NCBI GenBank assembly: GCA_016841875.1
Contig: JAENYG010000006.1
Span: 1 to 64,000, forward strand
DNA: 64,000 bases
From: Syntrophomonas sp.
GTDB taxonomy: Bacteria > Bacillota > Syntrophomonadia > Syntrophomonadales > Syntrophomonadaceae
Direction: 5' to 3'
How positions within the stretch are numbered: the first letter of the stretch is position 1; every line of letters starts with the position of its first letter. Under the pieces are notes generated by a model. That model ran no database searches. It saw nothing but the letters and a program-made list of their open reading frames with translations, and was not told the DNA's origin. Positions 28,466 to 37,418 of the stretch are shown piece after piece. Both the position numbers and the translations under genes were made by a program.

Positions 28466-30031
28466 TCAGACCCTGCCCGGCAGTTTCCTGCGCAGCATAT
28501 TCAGGAGCAGTTCGCTCTCCTCCAATTTAAATGGATAAATCAAAACACCATAGACGATTACACCAATGAATACTGCCGTACCAGTCCCTAGCAGCAGACT
28601 CAGTTTGTCGGCCAGATTTAATACTGACAGCAAGTAGGCGAGAGAATAACGGACTGCGAAAAACATTACCAGGGATGCTGCACTTGAAATAAACAGGCTG
28701 GATAATATCCGACTCCCTCCTATTTTACCGATTTTTATACGCAAAATACCTATTAGCAGTACAAAATTCACCATCCCGGCCAGCGAATAGGCCAGGGCCA
28801 ATCCCTGATGTTGATACGGATCAGACAGCTTCAGGGAAAGAAGTATATTAACTGCTATGGTAACTGCAGCAGCTATCATCGGGGTTCTGGTATCTTTCAA
28901 GGCATAAAAGCTCCGATTTAATACTTGTATGGCTGAGTAAGCAAACAACCCCAAACTGTAATATACCAGGGCCTGGTTGGTTGTAATAGTCATCATTGGA
29001 GTAAATTGGCCCTGCTGAAAAAGCAGTTTAATGAGCACTTCCCCAACAGCTATCAGTCCTAGTGAAGCAGGCATACTAACAAGAAATATAGCCCTTAAAC
29101 CCAGCGAAGTGCTCTGTTTGAATTGATCCATTTTCCCACGGGCGGCCAGTGTGGTAAGGGTGGGGAATATGGCTATAGCAATGGATATGGCAAAAATTCC
29201 AATCGGCAGGTTCATAACCTTCTGGGCCAGATTCAATGCACTTATGGTTCCAGCTCCCAGGGTAGATGATATATTCTGGGTCACAAACAAGTTTAACTGT
29301 ATTACACCCAATCCAGCCAGCACAGGCAGCATTAAGATCATTATCTGTCTAAATCCATCATCTTTGTAATCCAGGGAAAAATGATACTTGATACCTACCC
29401 GACGCAGGGCAGGTATCTGAACCACAAAATTAAGTGCTGCTCCTATGACCACACCATAAGAAAATGCTGCAACTCCCAGGTGTTTAACAAAAAGCACTCC
29501 GATCACTATGATGACCAGATTGTAAACCAGGCTTCCCAAGGCAGGGGCAGTAAAATTATTATAGGAATTCAATATTCCCATAGCAAAACCATTCAGGCTC
29601 ATAAAAATGGTCTGCAGAAACATTATATGGGTCAAGTTGACCGCCAGGGCTACGTACTGATCAGGAAGTCCCGGCGCCAGCAAAGTGATCAGGGGCCTGG
29701 TATAGATATAGGCAGCAATAACCAGAACTGTTAAGCAGATGATGGAATAATTGAAAACTATGCTGGCTGATTTCCAACCCTCGGCTTCTTTGTCCGTGGC
29801 CAGACACGATGAAAATATGGGGATAAAGGCAGAACTCAAAGCTCCTCCAACCAGGAGCATGTAAAGAAAATCTGGAACTGAAAATGCTGCTCGGTACGCA
29901 TCCGTAATATAGTTTTGTCCGAATAAGGTATAAAGAGCAACTTCTCGGCCGTATCCCAGTATCCTGGATACAGCTACGGTCAACATCAAAAGCAAGGCTG
30001 CTTTAGCAACCCGCTGACCCGTTTCACTCAA
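28466..30031 (-). CDS. murJ: Lipid II flippase MurJ
   Basis: The protein has 521 residues with about 14 membrane spans and the MurJ/MviN N-terminal pattern (ISRILGYGREVALYTLFG, TDAYRAAFSVPDFLYMLL). It moves lipid II across the cytoplasmic membrane for peptidoglycan synthesis. It lies between lepA and the spoIIP operon, which is not the most common location, and follows the terminator of the spoIIP transcript. Confidence 0.92.
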   Translation of the reverse strand: MSETGQRVAKAALLLMLTVAVSRILGYGREVALYTLFGQNYITDAYRAAFSVPDFLYMLLVGGALSSAFIPIFSSCLATDKEAEGWKSASIVFNYSIICLTVLVIAAYIYTRPLITLLAPGLPDQYVALAVNLTHIMFLQTIFMSLNGFAMGILNSYNNFTAPALGSLVYNLVIIVIGVLFVKHLGVAAFSYGVVIGAALNFVVQIPALRRVGIKYHFSLDYKDDGFRQIMILMLPVLAGLGVIQLNLFVTQNISSTLGAGTISALNLAQKVMNLPIGIFAISIAIAIFPTLTTLAARGKMDQFKQSTSLGLRAIFLVSMPASLGLIAVGEVLIKLLFQQGQFTPMMTITTNQALVYYSLGLFAYSAIQVLNRSFYALKDTRTPMIAAAVTIAVNILLSLKLSDPYQHQGLALAYSLAGMVNFVLLIGILRIKIGKIGGSRILSSLFISSAASLVMFFAVRYSLAYLLSVLNLADKLSLLLGTGTAVFIGVIVYGVLIYPFKLEESELLLNMLRRKLPGRV

Positions 30032-30291
30032 GTTCTCAACTCCAGTCGCTGCAGGATTTATGAATGATTAAGTATGCAGCAGAATACATGGATATAATTA
30101 TACTCGATATCTTACAAATCTCCATCCCTTTAATCGATACCTAATAAACACTGGATTTTGGCAATAGTATTGATTGTTATAGTAAATGGTAATCCATATT
30201 AGAATTGTACCGCTTTCTTGATTACGTGCTTAACCGGCAGGAATTATATTAAAACCATATCAAAATTAATACTTCAGGGTACTAATAAAAA

Positions 30292-30318
30292 AGCCGCTGG
30301 TTTCTAAAACCACCGGCT
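30292..30318 (-). terminator. Terminator of the spoIIP transcript
   Basis: A GC-rich stem AGCCG-c-TGGTTT / AACCA-c-CGGCT with a 4-nt loop is followed on the minus strand by a run of T (complement of the A-run before 30292). It ends the spoIIP-small protein unit. Confidence 0.85.
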
Positions 30319-30350
30319 CTAGTGTACTATCTGATTTATTCAAATTAATG

Positions 30351-30635
30351 CTACAAGACAACTGCATCAAATACAATCCATATATTGAGAAGATAATTCC
30401 TAATCGAACTGCGGTATTGATCGTATAAATGTGATGACTTTTCCGCTGGCTCTGAAATTTGATATTCTTCACCCAGCATCTGCAAATATATATTGCTATC
30501 ATCTATATCAACAGCTATCACTGCTTTGCGTTCTTCTCCGGTAAGCTGGTTTATCCCTTCATTGCTGATATTTAAAGCCGCTGCCATGAGTGTAATTATT
30601 AATACCAATACCATGCTTATACCAATACTTCGCAC
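30351..30635 (-). CDS. Small protein coupled to spoIIP
   Basis: The protein has 94 residues: an N-terminal hydrophobic segment (IGISMVLVLIITLMAAALNI), a short polar middle, and a second hydrophobic end (LLNIWIVFDAVVL). No family recognised. The GTG start immediately follows the spoIIP TGA (30636-30638), so translation is coupled, and the shared terminator makes a two-gene unit. A role in engulfment or the forespore is inferred only from position. In many clostridia this locus instead carries gpr next to spoIIP. Confidence 0.55.
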   Translation of the reverse strand: MRSIGISMVLVLIITLMAAALNISNEGINQLTGEERKAVIAVDIDDSNIYLQMLGEEYQISEPAEKSSHLYDQYRSSIRNYLLNIWIVFDAVVL

Positions 30636-31688
30636 TCATCCCACTTCTTTCTCCAGCACCTGCAGCAGCACATTAATAAATAACTCCCCGGCATACTGAG
30701 CTTCCTCCAGACTATTATAATCGGTGCCCATCTCCAGCAGCAGGGCATGATCATGATACTCCTGATTATAGGTTCCGGCCTTGGTTCTAACTCCTTTGAT
30801 CAAACCAGGATACATCCGTTGGCCCTCCTGGTACAATTTTTGAGCAAAAGATAGATTTTCTTTCCAGTGAGGATGTTCTTTTCGTTCGTCAGTTCCTACA
30901 ACGATCAAAATCACCGCACTCTTCTTGCCATCAACAGATATAGTAGCAGCCTTTTTCGATCCCGGGATGCTGTCTCGGTGTACATCAAATATGGCCAGTG
31001 TTTTTGAAGGGCCAGAATCAACAATTTGTTTGACAGTCTCCCGGGATTTGGTATAACTCTCATTATAATCTGGCCAATCATGGATAGTATTTATATAATT
31101 TGCAGCTAGTCCCTTTTCTAACAGAATATCTGCCATGTGAGCGGCCACAGTGTTCACCAGCCCTCTTTTACCATCCAACTTGGCTTTTCCTGAATCTGGA
31201 ATATATGATTCGGCGCTGTGGGTACAATAGAAAGTAATCCGGGTATCTTTCGCCGATTCTATAAGTACCGGTGAGGCCAGTTCGTCGGTCTCCATTCTGA
31301 TAGCAGGAAGTTGAATGTTATCGGCGGAGGAATTAATACTAACTGCTGCTTGCTTTTCTTCACTGCTGTCCTTGCTGTAAGCCAGAGCATTTATGCTGGT
31401 GGCAAACATATTTTCCGCAAATTGTCGGCCTAGATAATCACGAGATAGGTGTTCAATATCAGTATCCCCTGCCATGGCTGAATTTACACTGCTGATTAGT
31501 CTCTGGGCAATTTTTTCATTTATTCTGGCGCACCAAAACGAACCATCTTGGGCCGCAAGACCGGATGCTGACCAGGCGCTCAGAGAACTACAACTCAGAT
31601 CCAGACTCAATCCTGCTAAGATGATAACAATAAATATCTGCATAAAAAAAATACTTTTTATGAAATTCTGAAAATTTAGCTTATGCAT
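30636..31688 (-). CDS. spoIIP: Stage II sporulation protein P
   Basis: The protein has about 350 residues with an N-terminal membrane anchor (FIKSIFFMQIFIVIILAGLSL) and an extracytoplasmic amidase/endopeptidase domain. SpoIIP signatures include YCTHSAESYIPD with the metal-binding His and Glu, FDVHRDSIPG and LLEMGTDYNSLEEAQYAGELF. It degrades septal peptidoglycan during engulfment. GAGAGG precedes the ATG at 31686-31688. This is the strongest evidence that the host forms endospores. Confidence 0.93.
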   Translation of the reverse strand: MHKLNFQNFIKSIFFMQIFIVIILAGLSLDLSCSSLSAWSASGLAAQDGSFWCARINEKIAQRLISSVNSAMAGDTDIEHLSRDYLGRQFAENMFATSINALAYSKDSSEEKQAAVSINSSADNIQLPAIRMETDELASPVLIESAKDTRITFYCTHSAESYIPDSGKAKLDGKRGLVNTVAAHMADILLEKGLAANYINTIHDWPDYNESYTKSRETVKQIVDSGPSKTLAIFDVHRDSIPGSKKAATISVDGKKSAVILIVVGTDERKEHPHWKENLSFAQKLYQEGQRMYPGLIKGVRTKAGTYNQEYHDHALLLEMGTDYNSLEEAQYAGELFINVLLQVLEKEVG

Positions 31689-31843
31689 CCTGTCCACCTC
31701 TCCAGCAATATGTTAAAATCTATGTTAAATCATTATAATTAGAACTGTTTTTTGGGTAGAGTAGATCATCAAGAAGCTTTTTGCATTAATAGACCAGTAG
31801 ATATCATGGCTTATCTAACTGCCCAAAAAGGCACGCTTTTTTC

Positions 31844-31872
31844 TTGCATTTTATAAACTGAAGTGCTATAGT
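31844..31872 (+). promoter_or_regulatory. Sigma-A promoter of rpsT
   Basis: TTGCAT (31844-31849), a 17-nt spacer and TATAGT (31867-31872) precede the rpsT ribosome site AAGGAGGTG. Confidence 0.75.
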
Positions 31873-31908
31873 ATTTCTGTTAGCTTAAAATAATAAGGAG
31901 GTGAAGTT

Positions 31909-32175
31909 GTGGCAAAAAGCAAAACTCCAGCTAAGAGAGCCAGAAGAGCCGAAGCAAATCGTCTTAGAAATAAAGCGTATAAGACCAGGCTGAAAACGGC
32001 TATAAATAAATATGAAGCATCACTCGCAACAGCAGATACTGAAGCCGCACAGGGTAGTTTGTTGCAAGTAACCTCCCTGATCGATAAAAGTGTAAGCAAA
32101 GGCATACTGCACAAGAATACAGCAGCCCGGAAGAAATCAGCTCTAACCAGAAAATTTAATGCACTTGCACAGTAA
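31909..32175 (+). CDS. rpsT: Ribosomal protein S20
   Basis: The protein has 88 residues and is lysine/arginine/alanine-rich and helical (AKSKTPAKRARRAEANRLRN ... KGILHKNTAARKKSALTRKFN), the standard S20 length and ends. It is a primary binder of 16S rRNA. GTG start with AAGGAGGTG 6 nt before. It is divergent from spoIIP and convergent with holA, its conserved neighbour. Confidence 0.96.
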   Translation: MAKSKTPAKRARRAEANRLRNKAYKTRLKTAINKYEASLATADTEAAQGSLLQVTSLIDKSVSKGILHKNTAARKKSALTRKFNALAQ

Positions 32176-32177
32176 AA

Positions 32178-32426
32178 AGAACCTGTCATTATGACAGATT
32201 CCAGACCGATGTCAAAAACGAATATCTGCGTTATTTCAAAAAGCCCTTACAGGACCACAATTTGAGTTCGCGAAAGCTCACAAAGGATAAAGAAGCCCAC
32301 TCAATCAACGTACTCGTGTACGCCTTAATTGCGGGCTTTTTTTATGCCTTGATTTTGGCTCCCGTCATTGGCCTGGCATTTTGTTGATTGCGACAACAAA
32401 GAACCTGTCATAATGACAGGTTCTTT
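32178..32426 (+). repeat. Duplicated terminator flanking a hairpin element
   Basis: Two near-identical palindromes, AGAACCTGTCATTATGACAGATTC (32180-32203) and the perfect 13-bp hairpin of 32398-32426, flank about 195 nt. Between them lies a longer hairpin (AAGCCC 32293-32298 to GGGCTT 32333-32338, with inner pairs CAATCAA/TTAATTG and CGTAC/GTACG) followed by seven T. The latter is probably the working rpsT terminator; the last palindrome probably ends holA. The layout suggests an insertion or segment duplication inside an original shared terminator. Confidence 0.6.
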
Positions 32427-32488
32427 ATTTTATAATTTCTTATCTTCACCTATGTAGGGTAAAAGTTATTCCCACCGCGGTTCCCTTT

Positions 32489-33469
32489 CTATTTTCGGGT
32501 ACATATCTCTATAATCAATGCTTCTAAAAGAAATACTGAGTCCTGGGAAGTATTTTTTATTTTGAAATCAATATCCAGGCACTGTTCAAAGCATCCCTGA
32601 ATTTCTTTCCAGGAGAAATGGCGTCCTGATTCGGCAAATCTCTTTACCATAAAGTCTCTCATAGAGGTTATTTCTGCAATTTTCTTATTGTTATGACCCT
32701 GTTCCTGGTACGCTTTCACCTTAGCCATATTCGCAAACTGCCGAGCAGTCATATTTAAAAATAGCAGCGGGTGTTCTCCCTGCTCCAGCAGTTGGTAGAA
32801 TGCTTTTAGAGAACCTGGTAAATCTCTTTTTAATAAAGCATCGGTTAACTTAAATACTTTTATTTCATCTCGAATACTTAACTCTTCTTCGATATCTTTC
32901 TCATCTATGATCCGTCCCTCTACCTGCAGGCAGAGCTTTTCGATCAAGTTATACAGGTAATACATGTCCTGACCGCTGTTAAGCAGTCGGTTAACCACCT
33001 CTGCGTTACAGGCCCGGTCTCGGGCTGCAAATTCATCAGCGACCCACTTACTAATATATCTGGCATCTGGATATTTGCATTCAATCATCTGGGCTTCCTT
33101 GCTCAACCTCTTAACCAGCGGATTAGTCTTTTCCAGTTCATCAGCGGTTAAGATCAAAGTTTGACCCTGGGGAGCACTATCCAGGTAATCGTTGATCACC
33201 TTGATGAAATCTTCGCTCTTATTTCCCCTTTTCTTCCCTTTTCCTAACCAGTAAGGCCTTTTTATGACCGCTACCCGATACAGGGTGAAAAGTGGACTGA
33301 ACTCCAACTGTTCCCTTAATTCACGGGGATTGATCTCATCACTATCAAAGTGCAGTATTTCAGGCTCTTCTCCCATCTGCTCACAGACCTGCTCTACTAT
33401 TTTTTTAATCTGTTGATCCAGTAAAAAGTGCTCTTTCCCCCACAGGAAATACAGATTGCTTTCTTTCAT
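32489..33469 (-). CDS. holA: DNA polymerase III delta subunit
   Basis: The protein has about 326 residues. The N-terminus (NLYFLWGKEHFLLDQQIKKI) and the central clamp-loader blocks match bacterial HolA, which opens the beta clamp. The open frame reaches 33535, but the ATG at 33467-33469 follows GGGGAG and gives the normal start. The holA-rpsT neighbourhood is conserved in Firmicutes. Confidence 0.92.
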   Translation of the reverse strand: MKESNLYFLWGKEHFLLDQQIKKIVEQVCEQMGEEPEILHFDSDEINPRELREQLEFSPLFTLYRVAVIKRPYWLGKGKKRGNKSEDFIKVINDYLDSAPQGQTLILTADELEKTNPLVKRLSKEAQMIECKYPDARYISKWVADEFAARDRACNAEVVNRLLNSGQDMYYLYNLIEKLCLQVEGRIIDEKDIEEELSIRDEIKVFKLTDALLKRDLPGSLKAFYQLLEQGEHPLLFLNMTARQFANMAKVKAYQEQGHNNKKIAEITSMRDFMVKRFAESGRHFSWKEIQGCFEQCLDIDFKIKNTSQDSVFLLEALIIEICTRK

Positions 33470-33655
33470 TGATGATCTCCCCGCTATAATTCTCTTTATC
33501 ATTATACCAGTTAACGGTAAAAGCATAACAATCATTATTATATATCGAAAGGCATATGCTATACTCTAGAACGATAGAGCAATATAATTGAATATAAGTA
33601 GAGATTTTGAATCCTCTTTTTTGTAATGTTCCTGTTCCGCAGGGAGGTGTATTAT

Positions 33656-35041
33656 TTGATCAAGCACTTTGACGTAATCATAATTGGCGCTGGTCCGGCA
33701 GGCATTTTCGCGGCTCTGGAAATAACTCAAAAAACCCCGCTCAAGGTACTTATACTTGAAAAAGGCCGGACCGTTGAAAAAAGGAAATGTCTGATAGGCG
33801 ATAAAGCAGATGCCTGTGTTAATTGCCAACCCTGTTCCATAATGTGCGGCTGGGGTGGAGCAGGTGCATTTTCTGATGGCAAACTAACTTTAACTACAGA
33901 ATTTGGAGGCTGGCTGCACGATTACATAGGCAAAGAAAAACTTAGGTCCCTGATCGAGTATGCAGACAGTATTTATGTAAAATATGGTGCTCCAGATCGG
34001 GTCTTCGGGCACGATGGCGAAAAGATCGAAGACCTTAGACTTCGATCAGCACGGGCCGGATTAAAACTGGTACCTGCACGCATAAGACACATGGGTACAG
34101 AAAATACCATAAAAGTATTAAGCAGCATATATGATGACCTTAAAGAAAAACAAACCATTCAAACCACAGAAATCGTGGAAGAAATACTGGTAAATAATAA
34201 TCGTGTGCAGGGTGTAAAGACCAACAGCAGTACCTATTACTCTCCTATCATTATTGCTGCTCCGGGCCGGGATGGCGCCCAGTGGTTTGCAGAACAGGCT
34301 AAATCCATGGGTATCGCTATGCAAAATAACCAGGTCGATATCGGTGTAAGGGTAGAAGTACCTGCAGTGACCATGCAGGAATATACCGATAATATTTGGG
34401 AACCTAAGATCATTTTTAATACCCGTGAATTTGATGATATAGTCAGGACATTTTGCGTGAACCCCAATGGTCACGTAGTTATGGAAAATACTAACGGAAT
34501 AATTACCGTTAACGGTCACTCTTTTGCCGAAAGCAAAAGCAGCAACACCAATTTTGCACTGTTAATGAGTCAGGAATTCACTCAGCCTTTTAACCGTCCC
34601 ATATTATATGGTCGGCGTATCGCCAGCCTGGCCAATATGTTAAGCGGTTCTATAATAGTACAGCGTTATGGAGATCTAAAGCGAGGACGGCGTTCCACGC
34701 CATCTCGCCTGCTAAAAGGACTGGTTGAACCAACCCTAAAAGGTGCTGTCCCGGGAGATTTATCTCTGGTACTTCCTCACCGTTTTATGGTGGGCATCAA
34801 AGAATGTCTGGAAGCACTGGACAAAGCCATGCCTGGCGTGGCTTCCGACCATACCCTGCTTTATGGCATAGAAGCAAAATTCTACTCCGCCCGCCCCAGT
34901 TTAAGCAGTTCATTACAGACGGATGTTGAAGGATTATGGGCTATAGGTGATGGAGCAGGTGTAACCCGGGGTTTGATCCAGGCCAGCGCTTCGGGGATCA
35001 TTGCGGCAGAAGATATAATAAGCAAAACCCTCTCTATATAG
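33656..35041 (+). CDS. FAD-dependent oxidoreductase, COG2509-like
   Basis: The protein has 461 residues. FAD motif GAGPAGIFAALEI opens the protein, followed by CVNCQPCSIMCGWGGAGAFSDGKL, a cysteine-containing signature of this uncharacterised family, and the C-terminal ALWAIGDGAGVTRGLIQASASGI-type flavin motif (here GLWAIGDGAG). AGGGAGGTG precedes a TTG at 33656-33658; the upstream ATG at 33626 has no ribosome site. The reaction is unknown. It is in tandem with a Nudix gene 15 nt downstream. Confidence 0.88.
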   Translation: MIKHFDVIIIGAGPAGIFAALEITQKTPLKVLILEKGRTVEKRKCLIGDKADACVNCQPCSIMCGWGGAGAFSDGKLTLTTEFGGWLHDYIGKEKLRSLIEYADSIYVKYGAPDRVFGHDGEKIEDLRLRSARAGLKLVPARIRHMGTENTIKVLSSIYDDLKEKQTIQTTEIVEEILVNNNRVQGVKTNSSTYYSPIIIAAPGRDGAQWFAEQAKSMGIAMQNNQVDIGVRVEVPAVTMQEYTDNIWEPKIIFNTREFDDIVRTFCVNPNGHVVMENTNGIITVNGHSFAESKSSNTNFALLMSQEFTQPFNRPILYGRRIASLANMLSGSIIVQRYGDLKRGRRSTPSRLLKGLVEPTLKGAVPGDLSLVLPHRFMVGIKECLEALDKAMPGVASDHTLLYGIEAKFYSARPSLSSSLQTDVEGLWAIGDGAGVTRGLIQASASGIIAAEDIISKTLSI

Positions 35042-35056
35042 AAAGGTAATCATGTT

Positions 35057-35602
35057 ATGAAGAAATTAACCGAAGAAGTATTGTATGCTGGAAATTGGAT
35101 TGTTCTAAAGGTATCAAGCTTATCAGGGCGAAATGGACAGATTGTGCAATGGGAATATGTAGAAAGAAAAAATATGAGTGGCGGAATGGTGATCATCCCC
35201 CGCCTCATTCCATCCAATAGAATTGTTCTTATAAAACAATATCGTCCTGCAATTGATAATTATATTATAGGTTTTCCGGCTGGTATAGCAGATTCCAGGA
35301 ACATCGAAAGAGAAGCCTTAAGGGAACTGCAGGAGGAAACCGGTTTTACCGGCAGAATAACCAGGATCAGTCCGCCCCTTAAGAGCAACCCCGCCTTTAT
35401 CGATGACCATGTTTATGTCGTAAATGCAGAAATAGACGAAACAGCTGCCCTCAATCTTGATCCGGTTCAGAATCTGGGTGCTGGAGAAGATATCGAAGTC
35501 ATACTGGTAAAGGAAGATGAACTGCTGTCTTTTCTGGAAGAACAAAATAATCAAGGCCTGGAAATAGGTATTGGTCCCTGGTACGTGTTTGCATCCAGGT
35601 AG
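35057..35602 (+). CDS. Nudix hydrolase, ADP-ribose pyrophosphatase-like
   Basis: The protein has 181 residues. The Nudix box GIADSRNIEREALRELQEETGF keeps the metal-binding REL-x-EE-x-G but is one residue shorter between the first Gly and RE than the canonical G-x5-E-x7-REU, and the first Glu is replaced. The preceding FPAG and the QYRPAI motif (KQYR) are typical of ADP-sugar pyrophosphatases. It is probably co-transcribed with the flavoprotein gene upstream. Exact substrate unknown. Confidence 0.85.
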   Translation: MKKLTEEVLYAGNWIVLKVSSLSGRNGQIVQWEYVERKNMSGGMVIIPRLIPSNRIVLIKQYRPAIDNYIIGFPAGIADSRNIEREALRELQEETGFTGRITRISPPLKSNPAFIDDHVYVVNAEIDETAALNLDPVQNLGAGEDIEVILVKEDELLSFLEEQNNQGLEIGIGPWYVFASR

Positions 35603-35667
35603 TTGCCATACATAAGTCTATTGAGGGACATGGGCCTGGAACACCTTCCCCTTTACGCCAAACGTAT

Positions 35668-36504
35668 CTACAGGTCTTTCTTCTCGAAACAATACACTGC
35701 TGCGGATAATAATACCCCTATGTATACTATGGTATAAACGAGCATTAAGGTGCTGGGAGTGGATGCTGTACCAAAAGGACCGAAGTTCACTATACTGCTC
35801 TGTGCCATAGTGCTACTGGCCTGGGCAACTGCCAGGCGATAAACGGCATCGGCCGGCATTAACAGGCTGGATATGATACCAATATTGATCAGGGCGGTAT
35901 TACCCATCAATGCACCTATCTGCTCAACAAAGCCTCCGATTATAGTAACTACAAAAACCATAAAAGCACTGATGCCAGCCGTCATAGTACTGAACAGAGA
36001 CGAGAACAGCATGGTAACTACCAGCAGGGTAAGGGGAAAAAGCATAAAGATCAATATACCTGCTGCTGCACCCCAAGGATCAAAAACAAGCCTGCAAAAA
36101 TACAAATTCAGCCCCATGACCGCTGTAAGCAAAATGCTGCTATACAATGAAGTAACCACACCGTAAGCAATAAATTTACCCAGTATGATACTACTGCGTT
36201 TTAGAGGGCTTGATGCCAGACCAAGAATAGTACCATTTTCAATTTCTTGTGAAATGCTCCCAGCTCCAGTTATTACTGCCATCGAGCCAACCATAAATGT
36301 TGAAACATACCAGCCCAGAATCAATAACTGGTATCCTATTTGCTGAAGTAAAAAAAACTGCTCCCCCTGAGGACCCAGGTCTTTCACTGTATAATAAAGA
36401 CCGGTGCCATAAATCAGCAGGTAGATCAGAGTTAAAATAATTCCCAGGTGAATTATCCGCTTGTTTACAACCTCTTTCAAAGTAAGCTTGATAACATGTT
36501 TCAT
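35668..36504 (-). CDS. ABC-2 type transporter permease
   Basis: The protein has 278 residues with six hydrophobic segments and the ABC-2 pattern ISQEIENGTILGLASSPLKRSSIILGKFIAYG. It is the membrane part of an exporter paired with the ATPase gene, whose stop overlaps its start by one base. The cargo is unknown. The unit belongs to the ECF sigma operon. Confidence 0.85.
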   Translation of the reverse strand: MKHVIKLTLKEVVNKRIIHLGIILTLIYLLIYGTGLYYTVKDLGPQGEQFFLLQQIGYQLLILGWYVSTFMVGSMAVITGAGSISQEIENGTILGLASSPLKRSSIILGKFIAYGVVTSLYSSILLTAVMGLNLYFCRLVFDPWGAAAGILIFMLFPLTLLVVTMLFSSLFSTMTAGISAFMVFVVTIIGGFVEQIGALMGNTALINIGIISSLLMPADAVYRLAVAQASSTMAQSSIVNFGPFGTASTPSTLMLVYTIVYIGVLLSAAVYCFEKKDL

Positions 36505-37418
36505 TACACAGCCCCATCATTCTCAATTAAATCTATAAAAACTTCCTCCAACCCTCTGCTCCTGCTCTCAACCCGATATATCATGCCCCCGGCTCTTACT
36601 ATCTCATTAATGATAATAGGAACTTCTTCACGATTCACAGCTTTTAACTGCAGCAGCTTATCATTCATATTTACTGCACGTCCTTCAATATTCCACCGGG
36701 TGAAAAGGTCATGGTTCAGATTATCCACCTCAATAGTGATTTCCTGCTCCTTAGTCATAAAATCTACTATTGGCCCGGCATCAATTAGATGTCCCTGCTT
36801 AATAAAACCCAGGTGGGAACAGGTCATTTCAACTTCTCCCAGCAGATGGCTGTTTAGAAATATGGTAGTTCCCCGCTGCTGCAGCCTTTTAATAGCATCC
36901 CGCACATCCCTGCGGCCCAGGGGATCAAGCGCTGAAGTAGGTTCATCCAGCAATACCAAAGCCGGCTGATGTAAGATCGCCCGGGCCAATCCAAGTCGCT
37001 GCTGCATTCCCTTGGAATAGGTCTTTATCATGCCTTTCTCCCGCCCTTTAAGACCTACCAGTTCCAGCGCTTCCTGTATTGCAAGCTTCTCCTTATCAGC
37101 TGGAATTTGGTAAACCCGGGCATAAAAACTCAAAAGTTCCCAGGCATTCAACCAGTCATAAAACCGGAACATCTCGGGCAGATATCCGGTCTTATACCTT
37201 ACCTCTATATCTCCCGCGGCTTGACCCATAATGAAAGCCTTCCCGGAGCTGGGTCTGACCAGACCCATAAGCATTTTTACCAGGGTACTTTTTCCGGCTC
37301 CATTAGGCCCTAGAAGACCAAAGACCTGCCCCTCCTTTATGGAGAGGCAGATATCGGTACAGGCCGCTGTATGTTCATACTTCTTGCTAAGTTTTTCTGT
37401 TTCCAGCAATATTTTCAC
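36504..37418 (-). CDS. ABC transporter ATPase
   Basis: The protein has 304 residues with Walker A GPNGAGKST, signature YSKGMQQRLGLARAIL, Walker B LVLLDEPTSALDP and switch His in LNSHLLGEVE. A C-terminal extension of about 80 residues is typical of drug or lantibiotic-type exporters (CcmA/NatA-like). It overlaps the anti-sigma gene stop by 4 nt. Confidence 0.92.
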   Translation of the reverse strand: MKILLETEKLSKKYEHTAACTDICLSIKEGQVFGLLGPNGAGKSTLVKMLMGLVRPSSGKAFIMGQAAGDIEVRYKTGYLPEMFRFYDWLNAWELLSFYARVYQIPADKEKLAIQEALELVGLKGREKGMIKTYSKGMQQRLGLARAILHQPALVLLDEPTSALDPLGRRDVRDAIKRLQQRGTTIFLNSHLLGEVEMTCSHLGFIKQGHLIDAGPIVDFMTKEQEITIEVDNLNHDLFTRWNIEGRAVNMNDKLLQLKAVNREEVPIIINEIVRAGGMIYRVESRSRGLEEVFIDLIENDGAV

